DNA from: Acetobacter aceti NBRC 14818
Lineage (GTDB): Bacteria > Pseudomonadota > Alphaproteobacteria > Acetobacterales > Acetobacteraceae
Direction of reading: 5' to 3'
DNA: 64,000 bases
Assembly: GCF_000193495.2 (NCBI RefSeq)
Contig: NZ_AP023410.1
Span: 2,294,001 to 2,358,000 of the forward strand
The notes beneath the pieces were generated by a model. The model was given only the letters and a program-made list of their open reading frames with translations, was not told where the DNA came from and searched no databases. Of the stretch, positions 34,157 through 46,057 are shown one piece after another (position 1 is the stretch's first letter; each line of letters opens with the position of its first letter). The translations under genes and the position numbers were made by a program.

Positions 34157-36346
34157 ATGACAGCCAGACTTTTTCCCCGTGAAAAATCCTATTTCCGGTC
34201 TTCGGACTGGGGAATTGGTCTGGCCATGACGCTGTCGGTTCTGCTGACAGTTTCTGCTCTGGCCCAGCAGCCTGAAGCGCTCCCCTCTGGCGTTCCCACC
34301 TATCTCGACGAGATTCACGGTGCTCAGGCTCAGGACTGGGTCGAGCGTCAGAACCGCAAGACAGTTTCCGTGCTGGAAGTGGACCCACGGTATCGGGATT
34401 TTTACGATCAGATCCTTTCCGCTGAACAGAGTAAGGACCGTCTTGATGAGCCCGCGTTTCTGGGCGGAAATATCTGGAATTTCTGGCAGGACGGGCATCA
34501 TCCGCGCGGTATCTGGAGACGCACGACGCTGGCGTCCTACCGCCAGATTCTGACAGGTTGGCAAACAAAACTGGATATCGACGCTCTTGCTTCCAGAGAG
34601 CACGAAAACTGGGTATTTGAAGGCGCTGACTGTCTTAAACCGAAAGAGCGCTATTGTCTGGTCGCACTCTCGTCTGGCGGAGAAGATGCCCGGACGTTGA
34701 GGGAATATGACACGCAGGCAGGTCTGTTCGTTCTGAACGGTTTTACATTGCCCCGCGCCAAGCAGAGCGCTGCCTGGGTGGATCGGGACACACTTCTGGT
34801 GACGCGTGACTGGGATGGAACCGGAGCCATGCTGACCTCATCCGGCTATCCGTTCGTGATCAGGCGTGTTGTCAGAAATGAACCTTTTGATCAGGCGCTC
34901 GAGATTTACAGGGGTGAGAAGGATGATGTCGCTGTCGATCCACTGGTTGTGACAGATGGTGATGGAAACAGGATCTTTCTTGTCAGGCGCTCTCCGGAAT
35001 TCTTTTCCAGCCGGTTTGCCGTTCTTGAAGGGATGGAAACAGCTTTTCAGGGCAGGCAGAAAGGAACGTTGCGCTGGCTGACACTGCCTGATCGGGTTGA
35101 TCTGAAGGGCATGATTCACGGCACACTTGTCTTCAGCCTTGAAGAAGACTGGACCCCAACTGATGAGAACAAAATTCCTGCCGGTAGTCTGGTTGCACTG
35201 GATCCACATGATCCGCAGGCCAAACCGGAGATTCTGTTTACTCCTGAATCCGGAAAAGTTCTTGAAGACGCAGCTGTTACCAGAAATACGATTATCGTGA
35301 CCTATCTGGAGCATGTTCAGGGACGGGTCATGGTTCTGCATGCTTCACCTGACGTCAATGAGCACTGGCATCAGGTGGTATTACCTCTTCCGGACATGTC
35401 ATCCGTTCATATTGTCGATATAGATCAATCTAGCGACGCAGCTTTTCTGAAAGTGGAAAGTTTTCTGTCACCCCCGGAACTCTGGCTGGTCGGCGCCAGT
35501 CAGGCGGGAGTGGAAAAAATCCGGCAGACAAAGCCACTGTTCAATGCGAATGATCTTGCCGTTGAGCAGCTTCAGGCTCGTTCATCCGATGGAGCTGAAA
35601 TTCCCTATTTCCTTATCCGGCCAAGGAATATGACGCGGGATGGCACGCATCCCACCCTTCTGACGGCTTATGGTGGTTTTCTTGCTTCTGTGACGCCTCG
35701 TTATGATCCGGTTATCGGTCGCGCCTGGCTGACTCATGGCGGCGTTTACGCTGTCGCCAATATTCGTGGTGGCGGAGAGTTTGGACCTGCGTGGCATGAG
35801 GCAGGAAAAACGATCCATCGCCAAAGGATCTTTGACGATTTTACTGCCGTCGGGCGTGATCTGGTGAAAAGAAAGATCACATCGCGTGACAGGCTGGGTA
35901 TTCGCGGTCGGTCCAATGGCGGACTGCTCATGGGCGTCGCCTTCACACAGCATCCCGAACTCTGGAAAGCAGTGATCATGGGGGTGCCGCTTCTCGACAT
36001 GATCAATTATGAAAGCCTCGCTGCAGGAGCTTCGTGGGTAGACGAATATGGATCAATGAAAAATCCTGACGAAGCGCATTTTCTTGAGTCGATCTCACCT
36101 CTGCAGCACCTGAAAGCTGACGTGCAGTATCCCACGCCTTTTATCTTCACTTCGACATCCGATGATCGCGTCGGTCCGGTGCATGCGCGACGATTTGCTG
36201 CGCGACTGGAAGCGCTGAAAAAGCCATTTTTCTATTATGAAGATGTGGAAGGCGGTCACTCAGGGACTGTAAATGCGGAGGAAATCGCACACGAACGGGC
36301 GCTTGAGGCAGTCTATCTGGCCCAGCAGCTTATGTCGGGTCAGTAA
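34157..36346 (+). CDS. prolyl oligopeptidase family (S9) peptidase
   Basis: A 729-residue serine peptidase. The N-terminus has a basic part and a hydrophobic stretch ending in ALAQQ, so it is likely exported to the periplasm. A beta-propeller domain (about 60-440) precedes the alpha/beta hydrolase domain. The catalytic residues are readable: S586 in GRSNGG, D670 in SDDRVGP and H701 in GGHSG. The family cuts short proline-containing peptides. It stands alone, with a hairpin repeat downstream. An anomalous feature is the GRSNGG elbow, but this is the normal S9A form. Confidence 0.93.
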   Translation: MTARLFPREKSYFRSSDWGIGLAMTLSVLLTVSALAQQPEALPSGVPTYLDEIHGAQAQDWVERQNRKTVSVLEVDPRYRDFYDQILSAEQSKDRLDEPAFLGGNIWNFWQDGHHPRGIWRRTTLASYRQILTGWQTKLDIDALASREHENWVFEGADCLKPKERYCLVALSSGGEDARTLREYDTQAGLFVLNGFTLPRAKQSAAWVDRDTLLVTRDWDGTGAMLTSSGYPFVIRRVVRNEPFDQALEIYRGEKDDVAVDPLVVTDGDGNRIFLVRRSPEFFSSRFAVLEGMETAFQGRQKGTLRWLTLPDRVDLKGMIHGTLVFSLEEDWTPTDENKIPAGSLVALDPHDPQAKPEILFTPESGKVLEDAAVTRNTIIVTYLEHVQGRVMVLHASPDVNEHWHQVVLPLPDMSSVHIVDIDQSSDAAFLKVESFLSPPELWLVGASQAGVEKIRQTKPLFNANDLAVEQLQARSSDGAEIPYFLIRPRNMTRDGTHPTLLTAYGGFLASVTPRYDPVIGRAWLTHGGVYAVANIRGGGEFGPAWHEAGKTIHRQRIFDDFTAVGRDLVKRKITSRDRLGIRGRSNGGLLMGVAFTQHPELWKAVIMGVPLLDMINYESLAAGASWVDEYGSMKNPDEAHFLESISPLQHLKADVQYPTPFIFTSTSDDRVGPVHARRFAARLEALKKPFFYYEDVEGGHSGTVNAEEIAHERALEAVYLAQQLMSGQ

Positions 36347-36403
36347 ATGCCCAACTGCTCCTTGGAAACAATATTCCTATCTCTCAACGTTTCTGGAGTC
36401 ATA

Positions 36404-36483
36404 AGAATTTTTGGTAAAGCTTTTTTCAAAAAGCTTCAGAGAATGCTACCTTTTTGAAAAAAGGCAGCGTCCAAAAACTTTTG
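36404..36483 (-). repeat. interspersed hairpin repeat, copy B (full)
   Basis: Outer arms TTTTTGG and CCAAAAA enclose two palindromes: AAGCTTTTTTCAAAAAGCTT and CCTTTTTGAAAAAAGG. It lies between the converging S9 peptidase and ZntB genes and could terminate both. Confidence 0.8.
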
Positions 36484-36506
36484 ACTGAATGAAAGCCAAT
36501 TAGACT

Positions 36507-37556
36507 TCACAGCAGGCGGGTCACTTTCAGGACCAGCCATGTTCCCAGCATGATCAGGAAGCACAGCCCTCCGGCGATGACGGTTCCCCATTCACCGCTC
36601 GTCAGAAACATGCCGGCCGTGTTCATGCCGAAGAAGCCGGTCACAAACGTTGCGGGCAGCATCAGGGTCGTTCCAACGGAAACGATGTAAAGCCGTCTGT
36701 TCGTTTCTTCCGCCTGCCCCGATGTCAGTTCGTCCTGCAAGGAACGGGCGCGATCCTGAAGCGCCAGAAGGTCATCCAGCGCGCCGTGAATCTGCCGCTC
36801 CGAACGATCTTTCAGATCGTCTTCGGCCCATTCAGGAATTTCCAGTTCTTCATCATGAAGGATACGATTGACCGGTGAGATGACACGACGCAGTTCGGTT
36901 GAACGACGACGCACCTGACCAAGCATACCGCCCATTCGTCCAAGATCCGTATCGCGGTCGAGCAGCAGCAGCACATCTTCGGCGCGATCAAGCTGATCAT
37001 CCAGACGGGAAAGCGTGCGCCGGGCCGTATCGGCAAATTCCAGCAAGGCCATGTCCACAAGACCCGCCGGGTTATCCGGTATCTTCTTGCGATGCAGTTC
37101 CCGATACACCACCCCAAGCGCTGGAACGGGATGACGACGCGTGGTGATCAGCAGATTGGGACGCATGGCAAAGCGCCAGACACAGACATCGCGGTCATCG
37201 TCTGAGGCTGCGTCGTCGAAAGCCGGAAGAGCGCCGTAAACGAGGTCATCGTCTCCTTCGAGCCGGGGCCCGACATCCGTGCTGGTCAGGGTCTGTATGG
37301 CATCTTCGGTCAGTGTGGGAATGGCCTCGACTTGCGCCCGTGAGAGGGTGTGCACAATGTCGAAATGCAGCCATGCCCAGCCATCTGCCGGGAAAGACAT
37401 ATCCTCCAGACAGCGGGTCGCGTCTTCGGGTGACAGTTTGGCGGGTGTGTTTTCCGACGCATTCTCGGGCTGGCAATGGATAGCCCACACCAGACCATCG
37501 GCCAGCGCATTGTTGACCTCGGAAGGAAGCGGAATGGCTGTTTTTGCTGTCGGCAT
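36507..37556 (-). CDS. CorA/ZntB-family metal transporter
   Basis: A 349-residue protein with a large cytoplasmic N-terminal domain, a long helical stalk (ALLEFADTARRTLSRLDDQLDRAEDVLLL and on) and two C-terminal membrane helices. The GMN signature is in FVTGFFGMNTAGM between the helices. The wording of the loop and the YIVSVGTTLMLPATF helix favour ZntB (Zn2+) over the Mg2+ transporter CorA, but ion choice is not proved. A hairpin repeat lies right after its stop codon. Confidence 0.87.
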   Translation of the reverse strand: MPTAKTAIPLPSEVNNALADGLVWAIHCQPENASENTPAKLSPEDATRCLEDMSFPADGWAWLHFDIVHTLSRAQVEAIPTLTEDAIQTLTSTDVGPRLEGDDDLVYGALPAFDDAASDDDRDVCVWRFAMRPNLLITTRRHPVPALGVVYRELHRKKIPDNPAGLVDMALLEFADTARRTLSRLDDQLDRAEDVLLLLDRDTDLGRMGGMLGQVRRRSTELRRVISPVNRILHDEELEIPEWAEDDLKDRSERQIHGALDDLLALQDRARSLQDELTSGQAEETNRRLYIVSVGTTLMLPATFVTGFFGMNTAGMFLTSGEWGTVIAGGLCFLIMLGTWLVLKVTRLL

Positions 37557-37809
37557 TACGTCTCCCTCCTTTCATTCGTGTGTCAGGAAAAACGGGGCAG
37601 ATAAGAGACTGTATGTCTCAATATCAATATGGTCAGTGATCTTGCACAGGATAGATTGACTGACAATGCATCGTCTCCGTCAGGAGGCTGACATTTTTCT
37701 GTGGGAACACCGTGCGTTGCGGAAGGATTTCCGCAGAACGCTGACAAATACTGACATAAAACGGTCAACAAACTTGGTAGCGTAACCCGACGCGACTGTT
37801 CTGATCTGA

Positions 37810-39168
37810 TCAGGGGATGGACGTGCGGTGGAGAGACAGCATGACCTGCGCCCGCAGGCCGCCGCCCGGACGATTGCACAGGGAGAACGTCCCGCCCGCC
37901 CGTTCCACTTCACGCGTGACGATGGCGAGACCCAGACCAAGTCCGCCGGTTCGACGGGATCGTGAAGATTCCACGCGATAGAATGGGGTCGTGACGCGGC
38001 TTATTTCAGATTCCGGAATACCCGGTCCATCGTCATCGATATTCACGATCACATGGTCTGTCGTCAGATGCACGGAGATGGCGGCCGACCCGGCATAGTG
38101 CAGGGCATTTTCAACGAGATTGGTGAAAACTCTCTTTATGGCCAGAGATGGCAGCACGAGCGGCAGCCGGTCCGGGCCTTCATAGGTCACGGTATCACCC
38201 CGATCCGTGGCGTTGTCCATGATGGTCATCAGGATAGCCGCCAGGTCCGTCGAACGGATGGCCTCCCTTTCCTTCTCCCCTGAGAGATAGGCCAGCACAC
38301 CGTCCACCATCGCTTCCATCTCGTCGATATCGGCTTCGATGGCGTCCTGCGCCTCCGCATCGCCGATAAAACCGGCGCGCAGACGCAGGCGCGCCAGCGG
38401 AGTCCGGAGATCATGCGACACCGCCGCAAGAGCCTCGGTGCGGTCTTCGATCAGATGCGTGATACGGGTCTGCATCGCATTGATCGCGTGCGCCAGACGC
38501 CGGACCTCTTTCGGACCCTTCTCGGCAATCGGCTCCCAGTCTCCGGCGCCTATCGTGTCGGCGACCGTGGCGAGCGCCCGTAGAGGCAGGCTGAGCGCAT
38601 GCACCAGCATGGCTGCGACAAACAGGACCGCCAGCGTGACGATGGCGGCTGTCGCCAGTCCCTGCGTGACGACATGACTGCGAAGAATGTCAGGTGCGGT
38701 GAAGGAGATCTGGCTCCTGTCGTTGAGTTCGACCGTGCCGCCGATATCCGTCCAGCGTCCGGCCCCGCCAGTGTAGAGCTGTAATGCGGAATGGCCGAGA
38801 ATGGGATTGGCCTTTACCAGCCGTGCATGCAGCTGATTCATGCCCTTGGGTTCCTGATGAACCTCATGCACAGCCGTTGCAGGCCGCCAGTTGATGCGCA
38901 GGTCGTCCGTGGACAGCATGGTGGACAGCATCGCACGGGTATTGGCGGGCGCGCCGTTGATCACGCGGACATCGGTGGCCAGCCGTTCCCCGATCAGGTC
39001 GAAACGGTCGCTGTCCTCGATATAGGCTTCCGCGTGCTCGTAGAGCGTCCAGCTGGCGACGAAGACGATGCCGATCGACGCCAGAAGCACGAACAGCACG
39101 CGCCCCATAAGGCCCCGTGGCCAGAGACGGATCAGTCTTTCACGCGGAGCAGCGCTGTCCTGCTGCAC
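37810..39168 (-). CDS. sensor histidine kinase (EnvZ-like)
   Basis: A 452-residue inner-membrane kinase. Two membrane segments (about residues 24-42 and 168-190) frame a 125-residue periplasmic domain; a HAMP region follows, then the HisKA domain with H252 in VSHDLRTPL and a HATPase domain with NALHYAG (N box) and GLGLGLAIV (G2). It belongs to the OmpR partner group. It is 14 bases downstream of the response regulator gene and clearly forms a pair with it. The signal is unknown. Confidence 0.93.
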   Translation of the reverse strand: MQQDSAAPRERLIRLWPRGLMGRVLFVLLASIGIVFVASWTLYEHAEAYIEDSDRFDLIGERLATDVRVINGAPANTRAMLSTMLSTDDLRINWRPATAVHEVHQEPKGMNQLHARLVKANPILGHSALQLYTGGAGRWTDIGGTVELNDRSQISFTAPDILRSHVVTQGLATAAIVTLAVLFVAAMLVHALSLPLRALATVADTIGAGDWEPIAEKGPKEVRRLAHAINAMQTRITHLIEDRTEALAAVSHDLRTPLARLRLRAGFIGDAEAQDAIEADIDEMEAMVDGVLAYLSGEKEREAIRSTDLAAILMTIMDNATDRGDTVTYEGPDRLPLVLPSLAIKRVFTNLVENALHYAGSAAISVHLTTDHVIVNIDDDGPGIPESEISRVTTPFYRVESSRSRRTGGLGLGLAIVTREVERAGGTFSLCNRPGGGLRAQVMLSLHRTSIP

Positions 39169-39182
39169 GGAAATGTCCGCTG

Positions 39183-39971
39183 TCAGACCCGTTCAACCGG
39201 AGCGGTGAAGATATAGCCCTGTCCCCGGACCGTGCGGATCAGGTTGTCGGCTTCCGTGCCCAGCTTGCGGCGCAGACGGCTGACCAGCACGTCGATGGAT
39301 CGGTCGGACACATCGCCCAGCCGGGTGCGGGAGAGTTCGAGCAGCCGGTCGCGTCCGATGACACGCTGCGGATTATCGAGGAAACTGACCAGCAGATCAT
39401 GCTCGGCACCGGAAATTTCGACCACGGCGCCAGTGGGGTCATACAGTTCGCGGCGGCGCAGATCGAGCGACCAGCCGGCGAAGTTGATGACTTCCCTGCG
39501 CTGACGCCCGGCGGCGACGGCTGGGGCCGCACTGTTCTGGCCACGCCGGAGGACAGCGCGCACTCGGGCTAGCAGTTCCTTCTGCCCGAACGGCTTAGCG
39601 ACGTAATCATCAGCCCCGAGTTCGAGCCCCAGAACACGGTCAAGTTCCTCGCCACGCGCGGAGACCATGATGATGGGGATATGAGCGAAGGACGCGTCCT
39701 CCACGCCGCCCTTGATCCCGCCCTGCCGGAGGCTGCGGCACAGGTCGAGACCGTTCATGCCGGGCATCATCACGTCAAGAATGATGAGATCGGCTGTCTC
39801 GGTTTCAAGTGCTTCCCACATGGAACGGGCGTCAGGAACCGCACGGATGCGATAACCGTCCGCCTGAAGCGTCCGGCTCAGGAGGGTTCGCATGCCGGCG
39901 TCGTCCTCAACCACGAGAATACGGGTCGGGAGATCCTGCAAATCGGCGTCGTGCGAGGCTTGTTGATTCAT
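39183..39971 (-). CDS. OmpR-family response regulator
   Basis: A 262-residue regulator with a receiver domain (ED at 22-23, phospho-acceptor D66 in LDVMMPG, K of VAKPFG) and an OmpR-type winged helix at the C-terminus (LSRTRLGDVSDRSIDVLVSRLRRKLG, then TVRGQGYIF). It is transcribed first, followed by its kinase. The regulon cannot be read from the window. Confidence 0.94.
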   Translation of the reverse strand: MNQQASHDADLQDLPTRILVVEDDAGMRTLLSRTLQADGYRIRAVPDARSMWEALETETADLIILDVMMPGMNGLDLCRSLRQGGIKGGVEDASFAHIPIIMVSARGEELDRVLGLELGADDYVAKPFGQKELLARVRAVLRRGQNSAAPAVAAGRQRREVINFAGWSLDLRRRELYDPTGAVVEISGAEHDLLVSFLDNPQRVIGRDRLLELSRTRLGDVSDRSIDVLVSRLRRKLGTEADNLIRTVRGQGYIFTAPVERV

Positions 39972-40054
39972 TTTTTTCGCATGGTTCGGTTCGTGAAACA
40001 GACTGAAACTCTAGTCGCTTTGTTGCTGGCAGTCGAGAACGAGACGCAATTCAG

Positions 40055-41134
40055 CTATGCAGCCTGTTCAGTCGTGCGGCAGATCAGGCCGCCTCCCAGC
40101 ACGCGGGTGCCGTCGTAAAGCACACAGGCCTGCCCCGGAGCGGGAAGCGCAGGCTCATCCAGAACGACTTCTGCGCCAGTGCCGACAGGCCGGACCGTGG
40201 CGGCGCGGGGCTTCTCGCGGGCGCGAAGCTGCACCATGCAGCGCACACCTTCCTCTGGAGGTGTGATGAGCCAGTTCATGTCCCGTAGCTGGCAGACCGT
40301 CACCATGGAGCTTTCACGCGGGGCCACGACAATACGTCGCTTGCCGGGCTCGATCGCCACGACCATCTGCCGCTCACCAGCGATCTGGGCGGCATCACCG
40401 AGGCGCTTGGTCTGACCGACGGTAAAGCGCGTCACGCCTTCATGGTGGCCGAGGATGTTACCCTGACGGTCCACGATCTCGCCTTCACCGCGCGTGTCGG
40501 GGCGAAGTGTCTCAACCAGATCGGAGTAGTTGCCCTTGGGGATGAAGCACAGGTCCTGACTGTCCGGCTTGTCGGCGACCAGCAGACCGAACCGCTCGGC
40601 TTCCTGCCGCACGGCGTCCTTGTCGGGCATCTCGCCCAGTGGAAAACGCAGATAGTCGAGCTGGTCACGGGTGGTGGCGAACAGGAACCAGCTCTGGTCG
40701 CGGTCAGCGTCCACGGGGCGGTGCATTTCGGCTCCGCTGGAACCTTCGACACGACGGACATAGTGGCCGGTCGCCATGGCGTCCGCGCCGATATCTTTCG
40801 CAAGGCCGAGCAGATCGGTGAACTTCACGCCCTGATTGCAGGAGACGCAGGGAACAGGCGTTTCACCCTGAGCATAGGAACTGGCGAAGCGCTCGATCAC
40901 GCTCTCACGGAAGCGCTCTTCAGCGTCGATGACGTAATGCGGGATGCCCAGCCGTTCCGCGACTTCGCGGGCGTCCTGAATGTCACGACCCGCACAGCAT
41001 GCGCCCTTCTTGGCTTCTCCACGGGTGTCGTAGAGTTGCAGCGTGGCGCCAATGACCTCATGCCCCTGTTCGACCAGACGCGCGGCGACAACGGAACTGT
41101 CAACGCCTCCGGACATGGCAACGAGAATACGCAT
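40055..41134 (-). CDS. mnmA: tRNA-specific 2-thiouridylase
   Basis: A 359-residue enzyme that thiolates U34 of tRNA-Lys, -Glu and -Gln. The PP-loop SGGVDSS is near residue 8; the two catalytic cysteines are in PCVSCNQGVKF and DSQDLCFIP. It needs sulfur from a cysteine desulfurase, and such a gene lies two genes upstream, with a ferredoxin between. This arrangement gives a compact sulfur-relay set on the minus strand. Confidence 0.96.
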   Translation of the reverse strand: MRILVAMSGGVDSSVVAARLVEQGHEVIGATLQLYDTRGEAKKGACCAGRDIQDAREVAERLGIPHYVIDAEERFRESVIERFASSYAQGETPVPCVSCNQGVKFTDLLGLAKDIGADAMATGHYVRRVEGSSGAEMHRPVDADRDQSWFLFATTRDQLDYLRFPLGEMPDKDAVRQEAERFGLLVADKPDSQDLCFIPKGNYSDLVETLRPDTRGEGEIVDRQGNILGHHEGVTRFTVGQTKRLGDAAQIAGERQMVVAIEPGKRRIVVAPRESSMVTVCQLRDMNWLITPPEEGVRCMVQLRAREKPRAATVRPVGTGAEVVLDEPALPAPGQACVLYDGTRVLGGGLICRTTEQAA

Positions 41135-41206
41135 GATGGTCAGACCCCTTTCACGGGAAGAACGTCCGGCCTCCGCCGTCGTTCTTCCGACGGGACCGGG
41201 ATGGAC

Positions 41207-41521
41207 TCAGCTTTTGCGCGGCAGACGAACGGTCAGGCCGTCCAGCGCATCGCTCATGATGATCTGGCAGCCGAGACGCGATGTTGCCTCAAGTCCGAAG
41301 GCGAGGTCCAGCATATCCTCTTCGTCTTCGGTCGCAGGCGTCAGTTTCGGAGCCCAGGAGGGATCGACAATGACGTGGCATGTCGCGCAGGCCAGCGATC
41401 CTTCGCAGGCGCCTTCCAGATCGACGCCGTGCTTGTGGGCAATCTCCAGAACGGAAAGACCAACAGGCGCATCGACCTTGCGCTCGGTACCATCGGGCTC
41501 GACGAAAATCATGTGAGGCAT
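41207..41521 (-). CDS. fdx: 2Fe-2S ferredoxin (adrenodoxin type)
   Basis: A 104-residue ferredoxin. The cluster ligands are visible in [10 protein letters not shown] and a fourth Cys in RLGCQI, and the sequence follows the Isc-type/adrenodoxin pattern (GVDLEGAC at the first ligand). It supplies electrons for Fe-S cluster assembly or other reactions. It lies 24 bases after the cysteine desulfurase gene and 72 bases before mnmA. Confidence 0.93.
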   Translation of the reverse strand: MPHMIFVEPDGTERKVDAPVGLSVLEIAHKHGVDLEGACEGSLACATCHVIVDPSWAPKLTPATEDEEDMLDLAFGLEATSRLGCQIIMSDALDGLTVRLPRKS

Positions 41522-41545
41522 TTCGGAGTTCTCGCTCAGTCTATC

Positions 41546-42712
41546 CTATTGGGTGGAGCGTTCTGCCCGCACCCTCTGTGCTGCGTCGGCAAGCAACTCT
41601 GCCACACGCACGATATCGGCGGGCGTGGTAAAGCGTCCGGGCGAGAGACGCAAGCTTTCCGCCGCTTCCGTAGGGTTCAGACCCATGGCGGTCAGCACGT
41701 AGGATGGGGCCAGATCCGCCGAAGAACAGGCCGATCCGACCGACAGAGCCATCTCGGGAAGCGCTTCCATGATCCGTGTGGCCGGAGCGCCGGGCAGCCG
41801 GAGGCTGATGATGCCCGGCAGACGGCGGGCTTCCTGCGCATTGATGACAAAAGGTGTCTGCCGCTCTCTCAGGCCATGAAACAGCTGTTGAGCAAGTGCG
41901 GTGAGGCGATGGTCATCGGCCTGCCACTCAGCGCGGGCAATGCGGGCGGCTTCGCCAAATCCTGCGATCAGGGTGGAGGGCAGGGTACCGGACCTTAATC
42001 CCCGCTCCTGTCCGCCACCGGAGAACAGAGGCTCCAGCCGGACGCGGGGACGTCTGCGGACAAAGAGCGCTCCCACACCCTTGGGGCCATACATCTTGTG
42101 AGCGGAAACGGAGGCAAGATCGAGATCCAGCGCCCGGACATCGATCGCCATCTTGCCCGCCGCCTGTGCAAGGTCCGAGTGCAGGAGAGCGCCCGCTTCC
42201 TTCACGATGCGTCCGAGACTGGACAGATCCTGCATCACGCCCGTCTCGTTATTGGCGGCCATGATGCTGACCAGTGCCGTGGGGACGGCCAGTGCGTCCC
42301 GGAGGGCGGCGGGATCGACCCGTCCGTTGTGGTCCACGCCGAGAATGACGGGTTCGAACCCCTCCTGCGCCAGATCCCGCACGCTTTCCAGAACACATTT
42401 GTGCTCCGTCGCCACGGCGATGATGCGTTTACGTCCGTCCCCCTGCTTCATCCGGAAGCGTGCCGCTCCCTTGATGGCAAGATTGTTCGCTTCCGTCGCG
42501 CCGGAGGTGAAGATGATCTCTCTCGGATCGGCTCCGATCAGCTCAGCGACGTGCCCACGCGCCTGCTCGACGGCCTCGGCAGCGCGTTTGCCCGGCGCAT
42601 GCGTGTCACTGTGCGGGTTGGCGAATTCCTCAGCGAAAAGAGGAGCCATGACCGCCATGACGCGCGCATCGCATGGCGTGCTGGCGGCATTGTCGAGATA
42701 AATCTCCTGCAT
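41546..42712 (-). CDS. cysteine desulfurase (NifS/IscS family)
   Basis: A 388-residue PLP enzyme that takes sulfur from cysteine. The start at 42712 (MQEIYLDNAASTP) is the usual N-terminus; the frame to 42874 adds unrelated residues. The PLP lysine is in SAHKMYGPKGVGA and the sulfur-carrying Cys is in GSACSSADLAPS; TEHKCVLES and NNETGVMQD are also conserved. It lies first in the desulfurase-fdx-mnmA set. No iscU, iscA, hscA or suf genes are in the window, so this looks dedicated to tRNA thiolation or works with distant partners. Confidence 0.92.
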   Translation of the reverse strand: MQEIYLDNAASTPCDARVMAVMAPLFAEEFANPHSDTHAPGKRAAEAVEQARGHVAELIGADPREIIFTSGATEANNLAIKGAARFRMKQGDGRKRIIAVATEHKCVLESVRDLAQEGFEPVILGVDHNGRVDPAALRDALAVPTALVSIMAANNETGVMQDLSSLGRIVKEAGALLHSDLAQAAGKMAIDVRALDLDLASVSAHKMYGPKGVGALFVRRRPRVRLEPLFSGGGQERGLRSGTLPSTLIAGFGEAARIARAEWQADDHRLTALAQQLFHGLRERQTPFVINAQEARRLPGIISLRLPGAPATRIMEALPEMALSVGSACSSADLAPSYVLTAMGLNPTEAAESLRLSPGRFTTPADIVRVAELLADAAQRVRAERSTQ

Positions 42713-42819
42713 GGGCTCTTTCAGTGTGTGTGAGGCGTTCGTGAAACAAAAATGGTTAGAAGCAGAAGAGCGTGCAAGGGGGCTACGTTGTGGCGTACGA
42801 AACACCTGTAAATCACTAG

Positions 42820-42891
42820 AAAGTTTTTGGTAAAGCTTTTTTCGAAAAGCTTTGGAGAATGTCGCCTTTTTCAAAAGGCGACACCCCGAAA
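42820..42891 (-). repeat. interspersed hairpin repeat, copy C
   Basis: AAGTTTTTGG arm, then AAGCTTTTTTCGAAAAGCTT and GTCGCCTTTTTCAAAAGGCGAC hairpins and a diverged closing arm (CCCCGAAAC). It lies between thiC and the cysteine desulfurase gene, both on the minus strand, and so may stop transcription of thiC. Confidence 0.78.
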
Positions 42892-42909
42892 CATTAAAGA
42901 TACTTCTTT

Positions 42910-44967
<2,058 letters not shown>

Positions 44968-45341
44968 CTATGAGGCAACAAACGTGACTCACTGTCAATC
45001 AGTGGTTTGATTGGCCACGGTGAATGTCAGAAACGTGATGTGTCTGTCTTGAGTGCAATACTTGGTTTATGCATACACGCTGTCTTTCACGGTCAGCGAA
45101 ATGGATAACAGCGCCAGAATCCCGCTTTGACTATCTTCGAAGGCAGCGCCGCCTCTCAGGCATCACGCAGCTCTTTCCCAATCAGGACAGCACGGAAGAT
45201 ACGTGCGGAAGCCGGGACATGCTTCTGCATCAACAACGGATGAAGCAGGGCATTGATTGGGAGAGCCTGTAAATTCTCCTGATTGTCTGGCACCCTGACG
45301 CGAAGAGAGCTCTTGCCGATCAGAGAAAGGAAGCGCGGTTC
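44968..45341. other. intergenic region between thiC leader and ung
   Basis: This 370-base gap must hold the divergent promoters of thiC and ung. A 67-codon frame at 45069 has no ribosome site or known family. I see no RNA gene or repeat here. Confidence 0.45.
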
Positions 45342-46043
45342 ATGGCACAGGCAGGTATCAAACTGGACGAAAGCTGGCGTGTCGCGCTGCAGAAAGAGTT
45401 TGATTCTCCTTACATGAAGGATCTCAAGGCGTTTCTTCAGGAAGAAAAGAAGGCCGGAAAGATGATCTTTCCGCGCGGTCCGGAGTGGTTCCGTGCGCTT
45501 AATCTGACGCCTTTAGGCTCTGTCAAGGTCGTCATTCTTGGTCAGGACCCATATCACGGCGCGGGGCAGGCGCACGGTTTGTGCTTCAGCGTGCGGAAAG
45601 GCGTTCGGATTCCACCGTCTTTGAACAACATCTATAAGGAAATGCTGAGTGATCTGGGTATCCCCCCGGCTCATCATGGCAATCTGACATCCTGGGCCAA
45701 ACAGGGTGTCCTGCTTCTCAACAGTGTGCTGACGGTGGAGCAGGGGCGTGCAGCGTCTCATCAGCGGCATGGTTGGGAGCGGTTTACCGATGCGGTTATT
45801 GCCTGCGTCAATGAGCAGAAAACACCAGTCGTTTTTATATTATGGGGTAGTTATGCACAGAAAAAAGCGGCATTTGTCGATAGTTCACGCCATCTGGTAC
45901 TGAAGGCATCCCATCCATCACCGCTTTCGGCACATACAGGATTTTTCGGAAATCGTTATTTTTCAAAAGCCAATGCTTTTCTGGAAGAGCATGGATTGAA
46001 ACCGATTGACTGGCGTCTGCCTGATGAACCTGAAGACGATTGA
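45342..46043 (+). CDS. ung: uracil-DNA glycosylase
   Basis: A 233-residue repair enzyme that cuts uracil out of DNA. The catalytic motif GQDPYHG has D69, and HPSPLSA has H191; GLCFSV and [12 protein letters not shown] also match family 1. The ATG follows an AGAAAGGAAG stretch. It stands alone on the plus strand and converges with rimI. Confidence 0.96.
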   Translation: MAQAGIKLDESWRVALQKEFDSPYMKDLKAFLQEEKKAGKMIFPRGPEWFRALNLTPLGSVKVVILGQDPYHGAGQAHGLCFSVRKGVRIPPSLNNIYKEMLSDLGIPPAHHGNLTSWAKQGVLLLNSVLTVEQGRAASHQRHGWERFTDAVIACVNEQKTPVVFILWGSYAQKKAAFVDSSRHLVLKASHPSPLSAHTGFFGNRYFSKANAFLEEHGLKPIDWRLPDEPEDD

Positions 46044-46057
46044 GGGTTTTGTCTTGA

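Noticed and set aside
37706..37745. TGCGGAA/TTCCGCA hairpin after the histidine kinase gene as terminator
   Set aside because: The stem is good but no T-run follows on the coding strand, so I cannot support a terminator.
45069..45272. 67-codon frame between thiC and ung
   Set aside because: No ribosome site, no family resemblance and composition unlike neighbours; probably the promoter region.
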